Of a stretch of DNA of 64,000 nt, positions 1-9,035 are shown in pieces; position 1 is the first letter of the stretch; each line of letters starts with the position of its first letter. A program made the translations under genes and the position numbers. This DNA is from Eopsaltria australis. Its lineage: Eukaryota; Chordata; Aves; Passeriformes; Petroicidae. The stretch is taken from assembly GCA_034509425.1 (NCBI GenBank), contig JAVTVJ010000342.1, positions 1 to 64,000 of the forward strand, written 5' to 3'. The notes under the pieces are model-generated. The model was given only the letters and a program-made list of their open reading frames with translations, ran no database searches and was not told the DNA's origin.

Positions 1-815
1 CCAGTGTTCTCCAAGCTTTGTCTCCTGGAGGTCCAGTTATGCTGATGGGTGGGAATACCCTGCCCTGTCCTCCACCGCTGGGAATTCAAGGCCTTGTGGT
101 TTTGCGGTGTCACCCTTTTCCACGGGAGATGCCTTGGCTGATGGTTGGCATTAGGGGCATTTCCAGTTTGACTGCTCCTGTGGCACTGGGGGGGCTTTGC
201 CTGAGCTCCCCTACCTCCCTTCCTGGCTGTGGCACGTGTGGCTGACCCCTTGCCTGGCCTCCCCAGGGTCCTGCCACCCCCAGAGGCTAAAGCAGCCCAG
301 AGGGGTGTCAGGCACCCACGGGTGTCCTTGCTGCTGCTGCTGTGGCTCAGCCTTGGCGTGGATCTGCCGTGCATCTTCTCCATTCCCATCTACAGCTGAG
401 CTGCTCCCTCTGCGTAGTTTTATGTATTTTTTTAGCTTTTAATTACAGTGCCGAGGGCAGGACCGGAAAGGGTAAAAGCGCTTTGTGCAGCCGGTGTTCC
501 TTTGAGATGCTGGGTGCTGGGGCAGCTCCTCCCACCTGGCTGCTCTCTGCTGGGACCCTAACCCAGCTCCTTCCCCCCAAAAGCTGCTCCAGTGGCCTCG
601 GTGCCCCCCTGGACTCCTCCAGCCTCGCTGGCCGTGAGCTTGGCATAGGAGCTCGTCCTGCTGAGCAGCGCCGGCTGGCCCCGCAGTGTTTGTGTAAGGA
701 ATCCAAACGTTGCACAGAGCCCGGGCTTGGACAGCTGGTCTCTGTTAGGATCTTAAGGCTCATTTCCCTTTTTTTTTGAATGGCAGTGCTAAGCTCTGGG
801 GAAATTTTTCCTTTC

Positions 816-840
816 TTTTTTTTTTTTTTTTTTTTTTTTT
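816..840. repeat. Poly-T tract (25 T)
   Basis: Uninterrupted T-run inside the ETV5 intron, closely followed by a second run of 22 T at 917-938. Confidence 0.9.
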
Positions 841-916
841 CCTCCCTCAGCCACATGAATGGAGCACTACGAAGTGTTTGTGAATGGAGGGTGGTGCCTG
901 CTCAGGGACTGGAGGC

Positions 917-938
917 TTTTTTTTTTTTTTTTTTTTTT
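917..938. repeat. Poly-T tract (22 T)
   Basis: Second T-run, about 76 bp after the first. Confidence 0.9.
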
Positions 939-1339
939 CAATGAATAACCAGACCCCATTGTACTGCTGGCGGAAAAACAACCCGCTCCAACAACACGGA
1001 GCCTGTTCGGCAGAGCCATGCCCGCGATAGGCAGCTGGAGCCCTTCCAAAGCCAGTTCCCCTTTGCTTTCCCATGGCTCGTGGGGTGCCTGTGCTCTGCT
1101 GCTGCCATGCTTGGCCCCTCTTTTAAGGCTGGAAATGCTGAGAGTGGCAAAACCTCGCTGGGGAGGGGGGAAGGAGGAGTGGGATAAATCCGGCTTGGGA
1201 GCGGGTGGAAGGCGTGTGGGGGGCTGTGCTGGCTCAGCGCTGGGCTTTGTGTTTCAAATCCTTCTCGGGGAGGGGGGGGGGGGCTTTATGCCCTTGGTAC
1301 CAGCTGTACTGAGGCCTTTCGAGGGGGGGGATGGGTAGA

Positions 1340-1625
1340 AAGGGGAGTCAGCAGCTCTTTAAAGGTTTTGACAAATTAGGGGAGCAGCTAATTACCTGGC
1401 AAGCTGTGAACAGTTGTCCTGGAGCTATTTGCTCCTCTCCAGTGTAGCTGGGCTGTGTTTAGGCTTCGAACGAAGCTAATACTCCACTTCCGATTAGTCT
1501 TGGCTCTCCTCTGAGGCACTATTTAGGTACAGATCTCTGAGGCGCTTTCCCTTTCCTAGGGCGCCTGCTTTTAGAAATTAATTAGCTTAAGCGTATATTA
1601 CTCAGTTTATAATTATATATAGCAA
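1340..1625. promoter_or_regulatory. Candidate conserved non-coding element in ETV5 intron
   Basis: AT-rich, non-repetitive block with GCTAATTACC, CGATTAGTC and GAAATTAATTAGC in a GC-rich intron. This composition is typical of developmental enhancers; conservation itself was not tested. Confidence 0.3.
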
Positions 1626-2230
1626 GCGAGCTCGGGAGTGGGTGGAGAGGATTTGGGTTTAATGGGATGTTTGTCACTTGAGCTCATACAATTGCGGGCC
1701 CCTAGGACTGGATCCCATTGGGCCACCTCGGCTGCGGGAAGGTGGATCCCTCTTAAAATCTCTGGAAGTGGGTATGTCCCTGTGAGGGCGAGTGGGTTGC
1801 TGTTCATGAGCTCTTGGAGTTTGTCAAGCCCCCCCAGCCCTTGCTCCGTGTCTCAGGGATGCTGCCTGGGCTCTGCTCCACTCGCTGAGGGGCTGGTGGA
1901 CAGCACGTGTCTCATCCAAGGCTGTTGTTGAGCTGCCTGTGCCCCTCTCACAGCCCTTCCTCTGCCCCTCTTGGATCCCAGTGGATCAGCAATTCCCCTT
2001 CTGAGAACAATGTCCTGGGCTGCTGTGGCTGTCCCAACTCTGCCCTCCCCTGCCACCCTGGCTCACAGCAGCGTTGGGGTCTGCCAGGGCACCACATCAC
2101 CCTGGTTCAGCTGCTCCCAGGGCATAATTCAGCGCCTTATTCCAAGCAAAGAGCTGATGCCTGCAGGGGTGATGTTCCCATCGGCCTGTCCCCTGTGGGT
2201 GAGCCTGTGTCCTGCTCGATGTCCTTGCAG

Positions 2231-2360
2231 TGGTCCTGCACGCCCCACCTCCAGCAAAGATCAAGCGGGAGCTGCCCAGCCCTTCCTCGGAGCTGTCATC
2301 CTGCAGCCACGAGCAGGCTCTCTGTGCCGGCTATGGGGACAAGTGCCTCTACAACTGCTG
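2231..2360 (+). CDS. ETV5: ETV5 coding exon a (KIKRE segment)
   Basis: Acceptor TCCTTGCAG just before 2231 and donor GTAGGT from 2361. The exon begins with the last two bases of a leucine codon and reads [14 protein letters not shown]..., ending in the first two bases of a cysteine codon (YNC/C). IKRE matches the first sumoylation-type site of PEA3 proteins. Confidence 0.93.
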
Positions 2361-5300
2361 GTAGGTAGCACGGGGCCACTGCTGCCTGCAGAGCCCTCGG
2401 GGTCACTGTGCCACGCTGTGCTGTCCCCGTTGGCGTTGCCATCAGCCCCCAACCCGTCTCCTTTGGCAGTGCCTACGACAGGAAACCCCCTGCCGGGTTC
2501 AAGCCATTAACGCCGCCCGCCACGCCGGTGTCCCCTGCACACCCCGGCCCGGCCCTGCCACCGCCGCCACCGCCGGCCCCGGCCGTGCCAGCAGCTGCCC
2601 ATGGAGCTGCCCATGGAGCTGCCCATGGAGCTGCCCATGGAGCTGCCCACGGGGCTGCCCCGGCCCCCCACGCCCTGCAGGAGCAGCGGCAGCAGCCGCC
2701 CTTCGCTGTGCCGCGGCCACCGCACCCGCCCATGCACATGCCAAAGATGATGTCTGAGAACCAATACCCCACAGAGCACAGGTAAGGCAGCCCCCACCCC
2801 AGTGAGCACAGGAGTCCTCTGGGGTTTTGTGGGGAGTCTGGGTGTGGGTCAGTGGTCCTGAAGTGCTTGTGCCTTTATTCCCTCGCTGTGGTGGGCCAAA
2901 TGTTGCTGCCTGTGGTCCCATGTGGCAAAACTTGCCTCTTCCTACTGGGATCTTGTGGCTCTTTCTCCTGCTAACAGGGAATTGCTCCTTCCAGTCCCTG
3001 AACATTGGGCAGAGCCTCTGCCTCCCTCTTGAGAAAGGCAAGGGAGGCAGAGTCTGCCCCCTGCATCCTCCCCTGTTCCAATGGGTGATGGTCCTGATGG
3101 CTCTGCTCTCCTCATTCCCACCCACTGGAGCTCTGCCTCCCAAGCCAAGCCCTGCTGGGCTGTGGAGCTGTGACCATCTCTGTCCTGCCCATGTGCACCC
3201 CAGGCTGGGGTGGCCCTGAGCTTCCCCGTGGCATCACCATGATTTTGTGGGCTGTGGTGGGAGACCCCTGTTCCCTCCTTCCTCTCCAAGCTGTGGCTTC
3301 ATTCCCCATAGCTCCCACATCCCTGGAGGCTTTGCCAGTCCCCTCCTTCACCCCGGGTTTGCTCCTATGGGTGCTCTCAGTAGGTGCTCTGCTTGTGGCC
3401 TCTGGACGTTCTTTGCTGTGACAGCCACCGTGTCACCCCCGTGGGCATGGGACAAGAGGTGGCAGCCAGGCAAAGGCCATGCAGTGGGGCCACGGAAGCC
3501 CTTGGAATGTGCCCACGGCAGGCGAGCATCCCTCCCCAGCAAAGCGGGGCTCCGGGTGACCTTCAGGCTATGCAGGGGGCTGGCTGCGACCCCTTGGGAA
3601 GCACTGTGCCAGCACGGGGCTTGGGTTTCATTCAGGAAGGGCAGAGGGACACGGCTCGGAAATGGAGTAATCCCAGCCCGGCAGCTGGGGGAGCTCGGGT
3701 TACAAAGCCAAATGGTGCAAGGCCGGCTGAGAGGAGCCCGCACGGAGATCCAAGATCACCTTTCAAGGTGCCGGAGGACGAGGGGATGTGGCAGCACCCC
3801 CTCGAGATGGTCCCTCACCCATCACCACCAGCAGGGACCAGTGGTGGCAGCACCAGGGAGCCGAAAATAGTGCTCCCTGCTGTCGAGTTCAAGGTTTAAT
3901 CCCAGCTGCGCAGGCGGATTAGCAGCCGGCTGGAGCTGCGGGCTGGATTTGGCTTTGCGTAAGCGCCCACCCATGCACAGCATCCCTGGCCCCTGCCCCC
4001 CACACTGGGCACTGATTTTACTGGTTTAGAGACATGAGCGTTGGGGGGTGTTTTTTTGTTCCTTTTCTCTGTTCCTTTTCTCGTTCCTTTCCAGATACCT
4101 GAAGGCCAGAGTGCTTTAGTGTGATGGCCCCTGTGTTATCCTGCTCCTCCATCTAGGGAGGGGCACGGGGCTTCTCAGCTCCCCATGGGATGGGTCCCAG
4201 TGGTGGCTGTGCTTCTGAGGAACCATCCCAGCCTGCTGTGGGTGCACTCTGGGAGCACCCCATGCTGAAGGCAGTCCTGACCCACTCCTCAGTAATAATG
4301 CCCTGTCCTTCTCCCCCAGGTTTCAGAGGCAGCTGTCTGAGCCCTGCCACCCCTTCCCACCACAGGCTGGGGTCCCGGGGGACAGCCGCCCCATCTACCA
4401 CCGGCAGCTGTCGGAGCCCCTGGCCCCTGCTGCCCCCCGCCCCCCTCAGGGATTCAAGCAGGAGTACCATGACCCTCTCTACGAGCACGGCGGCCCTGGC
4501 CTGCCCGGTCCCCCCGGCCACAGCTTCCAGCCCCCCATGGGCATCAAGCAGGAGCCCCGGGACTACTGCATTGACTCAGGTGGGTGTGAGCTGGGGACAG
4601 CCAGGTGCTGGCTGGGGTTACACCAGCCTCAGGTGCTGTGTGCTGTGTCACCCTGGAACTCCTGTGGTGCTGGGATGCTGCTTTGCCTTTTTCTTTCCTT
4701 TATTTCCTCCTTTTCCAAGGCCAGGGGGTAGGGCAGGTGTTCAGCTGATGCCAGTGGTGGGGTCAGTGCTGTAGCCACGGGCTGGGGTGCCCCATGGTGC
4801 CTGGTGGGTCCCCCCTTGGCTCTGGCCTGGGGCCAGCTGTGATTGCTGCCTGCTGGACCCTACCAGCATCACGGAAAAATCCTCTAATCGCCTTAGGACC
4901 TAAAAATACCCCAACCTCGGGATGGAGGGTGGCACAGCCAAGCAGATGGTAGGGGAGGCACAGCAGTGCCTCCCTTCATGTGGGGCCTGTGAAAACTCGA
5001 GCTGACTTAGCCCATGCTCCAGTCTGAATTCCAGTGGCACCCCAAATCATGCTGGGCTTTTTCCCCCAATGCTGAGGGTGGATGTAGTGGACCAGGGAGC
5101 GTGGGGAGGGAGGGAGGAAGGTTCCCAGACTTCACCACAGGGGTAAAGAATATGCTGCCGAATCCATGGTGGCACCCACAGGGTTCACAACCTCAATGTC
5201 ATCTTCATTTCCCTCCCAGAAGTGCCTAACTGCCAGTCCTCGTACCTACGGGGGAATGTCTTCCCCAACAGCCATGACGGTGAGTGACCCCATCCCACCC

Positions 5301-7482
5301 CATCCCACCCCTCCCTTGTGGTGGGCAGCACTCCCTGGGCACCCTGAAAACACCCACAAGGGCACTGTGGGGCCTGTGAGGGCTGCATGTGCCAGCAGCA
5401 GCCCCAAGAGCAGCCAGCAGCCCCTGTGAGCGTGCTGTGAGGGCACGGCTGCGCTGTGTAATCCGGGATAATGCGCCTGACAGAGCTGCTAATAGGGTTT
5501 GCGAGCAGGGAGGGGGGCAGAGCTGCGCAGCTACACAGTTATTTCCCAGAAATAACTGGGAATGGGTCTGCTCCCAGAGCTGCACACGGGGTCCTGTGCT
5601 GGATTGGGCCAAGCCAGGGTGTTTTGGGGTTCAGCCAGAGTAGTGGAGGGGCCCTATACTCACAAAGGGTCTTTTCCCCACAGGATTTTCATATGAAAAG
5701 GACACACGATTGTATTTTGATGACACATGCGTGGTACCTGAGAGGCTGGAGGGTAAGAATCTGCCCCAGAGGGGGCCTGCAGGGGAGCTGGGGCTCATGG
5801 AGGGAGATGTGGGGATGCTGGGATCTGCACATCGGCACAATGCTCTTAAGAGCTGCTGAGCATCATCCCACGTGTCAGCATGGCATCACTGCCATGCTCC
5901 ATCTCTGTCCCTGACACCTACCTGCCTGCAGCACCATCCCCAGCACCCCTCCCCTCTCCCACCCTTGGCCTGATCCTGCTCAGGTGTCTCAGCACAGGGA
6001 TGACCCACGGTGTTGTGCATGTCCCCTGCTGGTGACACAGCCTGGAAGAGGGGCAGAGCCGGGGTGTTTAACCAGGTGTCTTGGTGTGAGCAGGTAAAGT
6101 GAAGCAGGAGCCCACCCTGTACCGTGAGGGCCCTCCCTACCAGCGGCGCGGGTCCCTGCAGCTCTGGCAGTTCCTGGTCACCCTCCTGGATGACCCAGCC
6201 AATGCCCACTTCATCGCCTGGACCGGCCGGGGCATGGAGTTCAAGCTGATCGAGCCTGAGGAGGTAGGAGAGCTCCTGCCCTGGAGCTGGGGAGTGCCTG
6301 TGGGGATGCAGGAGTGGGCTGAGTCCTTCCCATGAGACAGAGCCTTCCCACTCACACTTGAGGCAAGACACGTATCTCTACCCTCCAGCCAGCTGCAGAG
6401 ATACTAAATCTGCCTTTAGTATCTCCCACCGCCTCTTGGCGTGGCATGGACCCTGAAGCTGGCAGTGATCACCAGCCTTGGTGGTGTTGCCCGTGCTGTG
6501 CCTTGCTGAGACCCACTGCTCCACCACAGCTCCCTCCTTCCCGAGCTGCTCCCATGCTTTTCCATGGGTTTCCAGCAGCAGCAGCAGCTCGGTGCTGGCG
6601 CTGCCGTGCCGGAGCCGTGCGGCTCCGCGGGAGGGTGACACAGAGGAAGGAGCTGTTTGGGCAGTAATTGAGAGCAGCTGTGGCCAGCGCCGAGCTGCGC
6701 ATTGTGGGTGATTACCCATAATATCTCCTGCGCCACGCATGGAAATTGTGGTATTTTGAAGCAGCTTTTTTGGCAGGCTCTCCCTAATGAAATGACTTTT
6801 GATTTGGCCACTGATTTGGCAGTGGCTGCGTGGTTGCAGCCGGAGAATTTATCATGGCAGGCGGGGAACCACTCCCAGACCGCGGTGACACTTCACCCCG
6901 GCTGCCCCAGCCCCCCCAGACGAGCCTCTAGCCTGCATTTCAGTTGTGATTTCCTTTGAGGATCCCTGTTCAAGCCCTGATGGATGCCACCTCTCTCCCT
7001 GTAGGTAGCACGGCGCTGGGGCATCCAGAAGAACCGGCCAGCCATGAACTACGACAAGCTCAGCCGCTCCCTGCGCTACTACTACGAGAAGGGCATCATG
7101 CAGAAGGTGAGCGACCCCCCTGCAGCGTGTGACCATCCCCTGGTGCCCCAGGGTGCAGCAGGAGAGGGATTAGGCCCGGTGTGAGGTGTGTGGTGCTTCC
7201 CCAGGGTAACGTTCAGGGCTTCTCTCACGCCCTCCCTCCCTCCCTCCCTCCTCCCCGCAGGTTGCCGGCGAGCGGTACGTCTATAAATTCGTCTGTGACC
7301 CCGACGCCCTCTTTTCCATGGCCTATCCCGACAACCAGCGCCCTTTCCTGAAGACAGAGCCCGACTGCCCGGTGCCTGAGGAGGAGACGGTGCCGCTGAC
7401 ACACTTTGAGGACAGCCCGGCGTTCCTCCTGGAGATGGATCCCTGCGGCAGCCTTCCCTACGCGGAGGGCTTTGCCTACTGA
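2231..7482 (+). CDS. ETV5: ETV5 (PEA3-group ETS transcription factor), 3' part of the coding sequence, eight exons
   Basis: Sequence-specific nuclear transcription factor acting downstream of FGF/ERK signalling. Exons seen: 2231-2360, 2470-2781, 4320-4579, 5220-5279, 5684-5752, 6094-6263, 7005-7106 and 7261-7482; all junctions are GT/AG and phases agree. They give about 440 residues plus a partial first codon. The human protein is 510 aa from memory, so the acidic N-terminal activation domain lies upstream of the window. Counting from the first whole codon: IKRE (~10-13), a proline/AAHG region (~70-104), two RQLSEP basophilic-kinase-type sites, FKQE, IKQE and VKQE sumoylation-type sites, then the ETS domain (~296-379) with recognition helix residues RSLRYYY. 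The C-terminus ending [10 protein letters not shown] and the exon reading [20 protein letters not shown] identify ETV5 rather than ETV4 or ETV1. Oddities are very short introns and an expanded tandem repeat. No frameshift is seen. Confidence 0.95.
2470..2781 (+). CDS. ETV5: ETV5 coding exon b (proline-rich, AAHG repeat)
   Basis: Acceptor TTTGGCAG before 2470 and donor GTAAGG from 2782. It reads [16 protein letters not shown], a proline run, five AAHG tetrapeptides, then [20 protein letters not shown]. Both ends match known ETV5 closely; the middle is the fast-evolving part. Confidence 0.93.
2594..2653 (+). repeat. 12-bp tandem repeat inside ETV5 coding exon b, five copies
   Basis: The unit GCTGCCCATGGA is repeated four times exactly, followed by a fifth copy with two substitutions (CAC GGG). 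Each unit is in frame and encodes AAHG, so the repeat adds a 20-residue Ala/His/Gly tract (residues ~85-104 of the fragment). The number of copies is likely to vary between individuals or species. Confidence 0.95.
2782..4319 (+). other. ETV5 intron between exons b and c
   Basis: GC-rich intron of 1.5 kb with no coding match. A segment near 3890-3960 carries TTAATCCC and GGATTAG, an inverted pair of TAATCC homeodomain-type half-sites. The long open frames here are by-products of high GC. Confidence 0.8.
4320..4579 (+). CDS. ETV5: ETV5 coding exon c (double RQLSEP, FKQE and IKQE)
   Basis: Acceptor CTCCCCCAG before 4320 and donor GTGGGT from 4580. It reads [12 protein letters not shown], then [24 protein letters not shown] and [14 protein letters not shown]. 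In the paralogue ETV1 the two RQxSEP serines are reported PKA/RSK/MSK targets; here both are conserved. Confidence 0.94.
4580..5219 (+). other. ETV5 intron between exons c and d
   Basis: 640-bp GC-rich intron; I see no coding match or recognisable repeat in it. Confidence 0.75.
5220..5279 (+). CDS. ETV5: ETV5 coding exon d (EVPNCQSS)
   Basis: Sixty-base exon with acceptor CCCTCCCAG and donor GTGAGT. It encodes [20 protein letters not shown] and both flanking codons are split. The EVPNCQSSY start matches the same exon in mammalian ETV5. Confidence 0.93.
5280..5683 (+). other. ETV5 intron between exons d and e, with an AT-rich palindromic element
   Basis: 404-bp intron. Its second half (about 5455-5570) is less GC-rich than its surroundings and holds a perfect inverted repeat at 5537-5557 with a STAT-type core TTCCCAGAA. 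No coding match. Confidence 0.75.
5537..5557. promoter_or_regulatory. Perfect palindrome with STAT/GAS-type core in an ETV5 intron
   Basis: Arms AGTTATTTC and GAAATAACT are exact reverse complements around a CCA spacer. The centre TTCCCAGAA fits the TTCNNNGAA STAT-dimer consensus. That it binds STAT is inference from the motif alone. Confidence 0.45.
5684..5752 (+). CDS. ETV5: ETV5 coding exon e ([22 protein letters not shown])
   Basis: Acceptor CCCCACAG and donor GTAAGA. The 69-base exon encodes the highly conserved linker just N-terminal to the ETS domain, including [15 protein letters not shown]. Confidence 0.95.
5753..6093 (+). other. ETV5 intron between exons e and f
   Basis: 341-bp intron with no feature beyond its splice sites that I can support. 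Confidence 0.75.
6094..6263 (+). CDS. ETV5: ETV5 coding exon f (VKQE site and N-terminal half of ETS domain)
   Basis: Acceptor GTGAGCAG and donor GTAGGA. It encodes [20 protein letters not shown] and then the ETS helices H1/H2 ([32 protein letters not shown]). It ends on a complete codon. Confidence 0.96.
6264..7004 (+). other. ETV5 intron within the ETS domain, with a possible conserved element
   Basis: 741-bp intron. About 6640-6860 is AT-richer than its surroundings and contains AGTAATTGAG, GGTGATTACCC, CCTAATGAAATG and similar homeodomain-type words, suggesting an intronic regulatory element. No coding match. Confidence 0.6.
7005..7106 (+). CDS. ETV5: ETV5 coding exon g (ETS recognition helix)
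   Basis: Acceptor CTCCCTGTAG and donor GTGAGC. The 34-codon exon reads [20 protein letters not shown] then [14 protein letters not shown]. The two arginines of RSLR are the ETS residues that contact the GGA core. Confidence 0.96.
7261..7482 (+). CDS. ETV5: ETV5 terminal coding exon h
   Basis: Acceptor CCTCCCCGCAG after a (CCCT)n-like pyrimidine tract. It encodes the end of the ETS domain ([20 protein letters not shown]), then [15 protein letters not shown] and an acidic tail ending [10 protein letters not shown], with stop TGA at 7480-7482. The tail distinguishes ETV5 from ETV4 and ETV1. Confidence 0.96.
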   Translation, partial: VAGERYVYKFVCDPDALFSMAYPDNQRPFLKTEPDCPVPEEETVPLTHFEDSPAFLLEMDPCGSLPYAEGFAY

Positions 7483-9035
7483 CTCGGCCGGCTGGCAGAG
7501 CCATTGGCACTAGCGCATCCACCTGGGGCAAACGTGCTGTTCTAAAGAATATTTTTTGGCTGTCCATAAGGAGAGAAAAAAAAGAAAAGAAACCCAACGA
7601 CAAAACAGCATGGGTGCACACGAAAAATCCGAGGAATTTCAAACGCCCCACGTGTGTTGCCGCCGAATTCCCACCCTTCCTTTCCAAGGGCTAGTGCACA
7701 GGACTGCCCGTGGCTGGCACCTCCTGCCATGCATCAGTGTGGTGTCTCGGGGCGCCGGGAGCCTCAAGTTGCAGTCTGGTCCCCAGGCCCTGAGCTCCGG
7801 CAGTGCCCCAGGACTGGGCTGCGTGGCTACCGGGCCAATTGTCACGACAATCTGCTTTGCATCGAGCACAATCCGCGTAGCTGCCTTGTGTGGTGGAAAG
7901 GGCTTTGATTTGCACAGAGAAGGAGGGATGCGGGGGGGCCGCCTGGGCCAGCACCCCGGGGCTGATGTGCGCAGCATCCTACCCCCAACCCCGAGGAGCC
8001 TTCTGCCTTCTTCCCCAGCCCCCTCCCCATATAACCTGTTGTTCCCATAGAACCTCTCCTGCATCCTCTCCGTGCCCTCAATCCTCCCCGGCTCTGGCTA
8101 TGGGCCATGGGTTGCATTTTTGCGGGGAGGAGACCCTGACACTAACTCCCTCTTCGGTTGGTTTTTTGTTTTTTGTTTTTGTTTTTTTTTTTTGGGATGT
8201 TTTAGGAAAATACTAAAGGTTTCTAAACTGATTTTTGTAGATTTTTTGTATTTTAAGGCAAAGCTATTTTTTGCAGCCCGGCTGCTGTTCCTGGAGCCCC
8301 TGGGGGACACCCCCATGGCTTTCCTGGTAGCAGGGGGAGCCCTCGATGCCCATGGCTTCCTGGGATGGCTGCCGAAGGATCTGGTCCACTCCATTTCACT
8401 GCTCCAGTCCTCTTTCCCAGGGGAGCCAGGGCTGAATCCCAAATTCTGGCTCAGCTGCGCTCCCCCTGCTCGGCATGGCCTCGGAGCTGGGCTGTAAGGC
8501 TGAGGTGGGCAGGGATGGGGGGTCCCCCACCCCCCTTCCTCAATACCCCACTTCCCTCCAGCTCCCCCCACCCCTCGCTGCACCTCCTAACACTCCTCCA
8601 CCACTCATTTATCCATACCTGCCTCCCCTGCACCAGGCTACATGTTTTGTTGTAAATGCTGTATAGGAATTTTTTCTCTTCTTTAGTTAGCTTTGGTTGG
8701 AATTTTTGTTTGGTTTATTTTTTGGGTTTTTTTTTTTTTTGTCTGATTCTTTTTGGTTTTTTTTTTTTGGGAAGTATGAAGATTAACTCTACAACTACTT
8801 GTTTGCTCTCCCCATGGTGGCTGTGGTGGCCTGTACCCGTGGGGAGCATTTGGTTTGGGGAACCCCAGCTTGGGGACAGGTTTTTAACCATTTGCTCGGT
8901 GTGGCAGGTCTGCAGTGCAGAAGGAGTTAATCTGAGGACTGATTTTGAAATATCTTTATTCAAGCAGGGCTATGTATCTCCTGCAAAGCTGCATTACATT
9001 CTGTACTGTGTACAATAAAGGATCTTGCTTCCTGT
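7483..9035 (+). other. ETV5: ETV5 3' untranslated region
   Basis: Runs from the TGA to just past the AATAAA at 9014-9019; the exact cleavage site is inferred. It contains long T-rich stretches at about 8160-8265 and 8640-8770. Open frames here are not considered coding. Confidence 0.8.
9014..9019 (+). terminator. ETV5 polyadenylation signal AATAAA
   Basis: Canonical AATAAA about 1.5 kb after the stop, with GT-rich sequence near 9070-9090 downstream. It is a good poly(A) site for the + strand gene. Confidence 0.75.

Larger units (their letters stand above)
1..2230 (+). other. ETV5 upstream intron (partial)
   Basis: No upstream ETV5 exon could be found here, so this is intron. It has two T-runs (816-840, 917-938). 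A distinct AT-rich block at about 1340-1625 stands out against GC-rich surroundings and has several TAATTA-type motifs. Other open frames have no family resemblance. Confidence 0.7.

Noticed and set aside
2499..3143. 214-codon minus-strand open frame over ETV5 exon b
   Set aside because: Antisense shadow of a GC-rich coding exon and its 12-bp repeat; the plus-strand frame matches ETV5 with correct splice sites.
2231..7482. ETV4 as identity of the ETS gene
   Set aside because: The C-terminal tail [10 protein letters not shown] and the KIKREL...SSCSHEQ exon fit ETV5; ETV4 has a different tail as I recall it.
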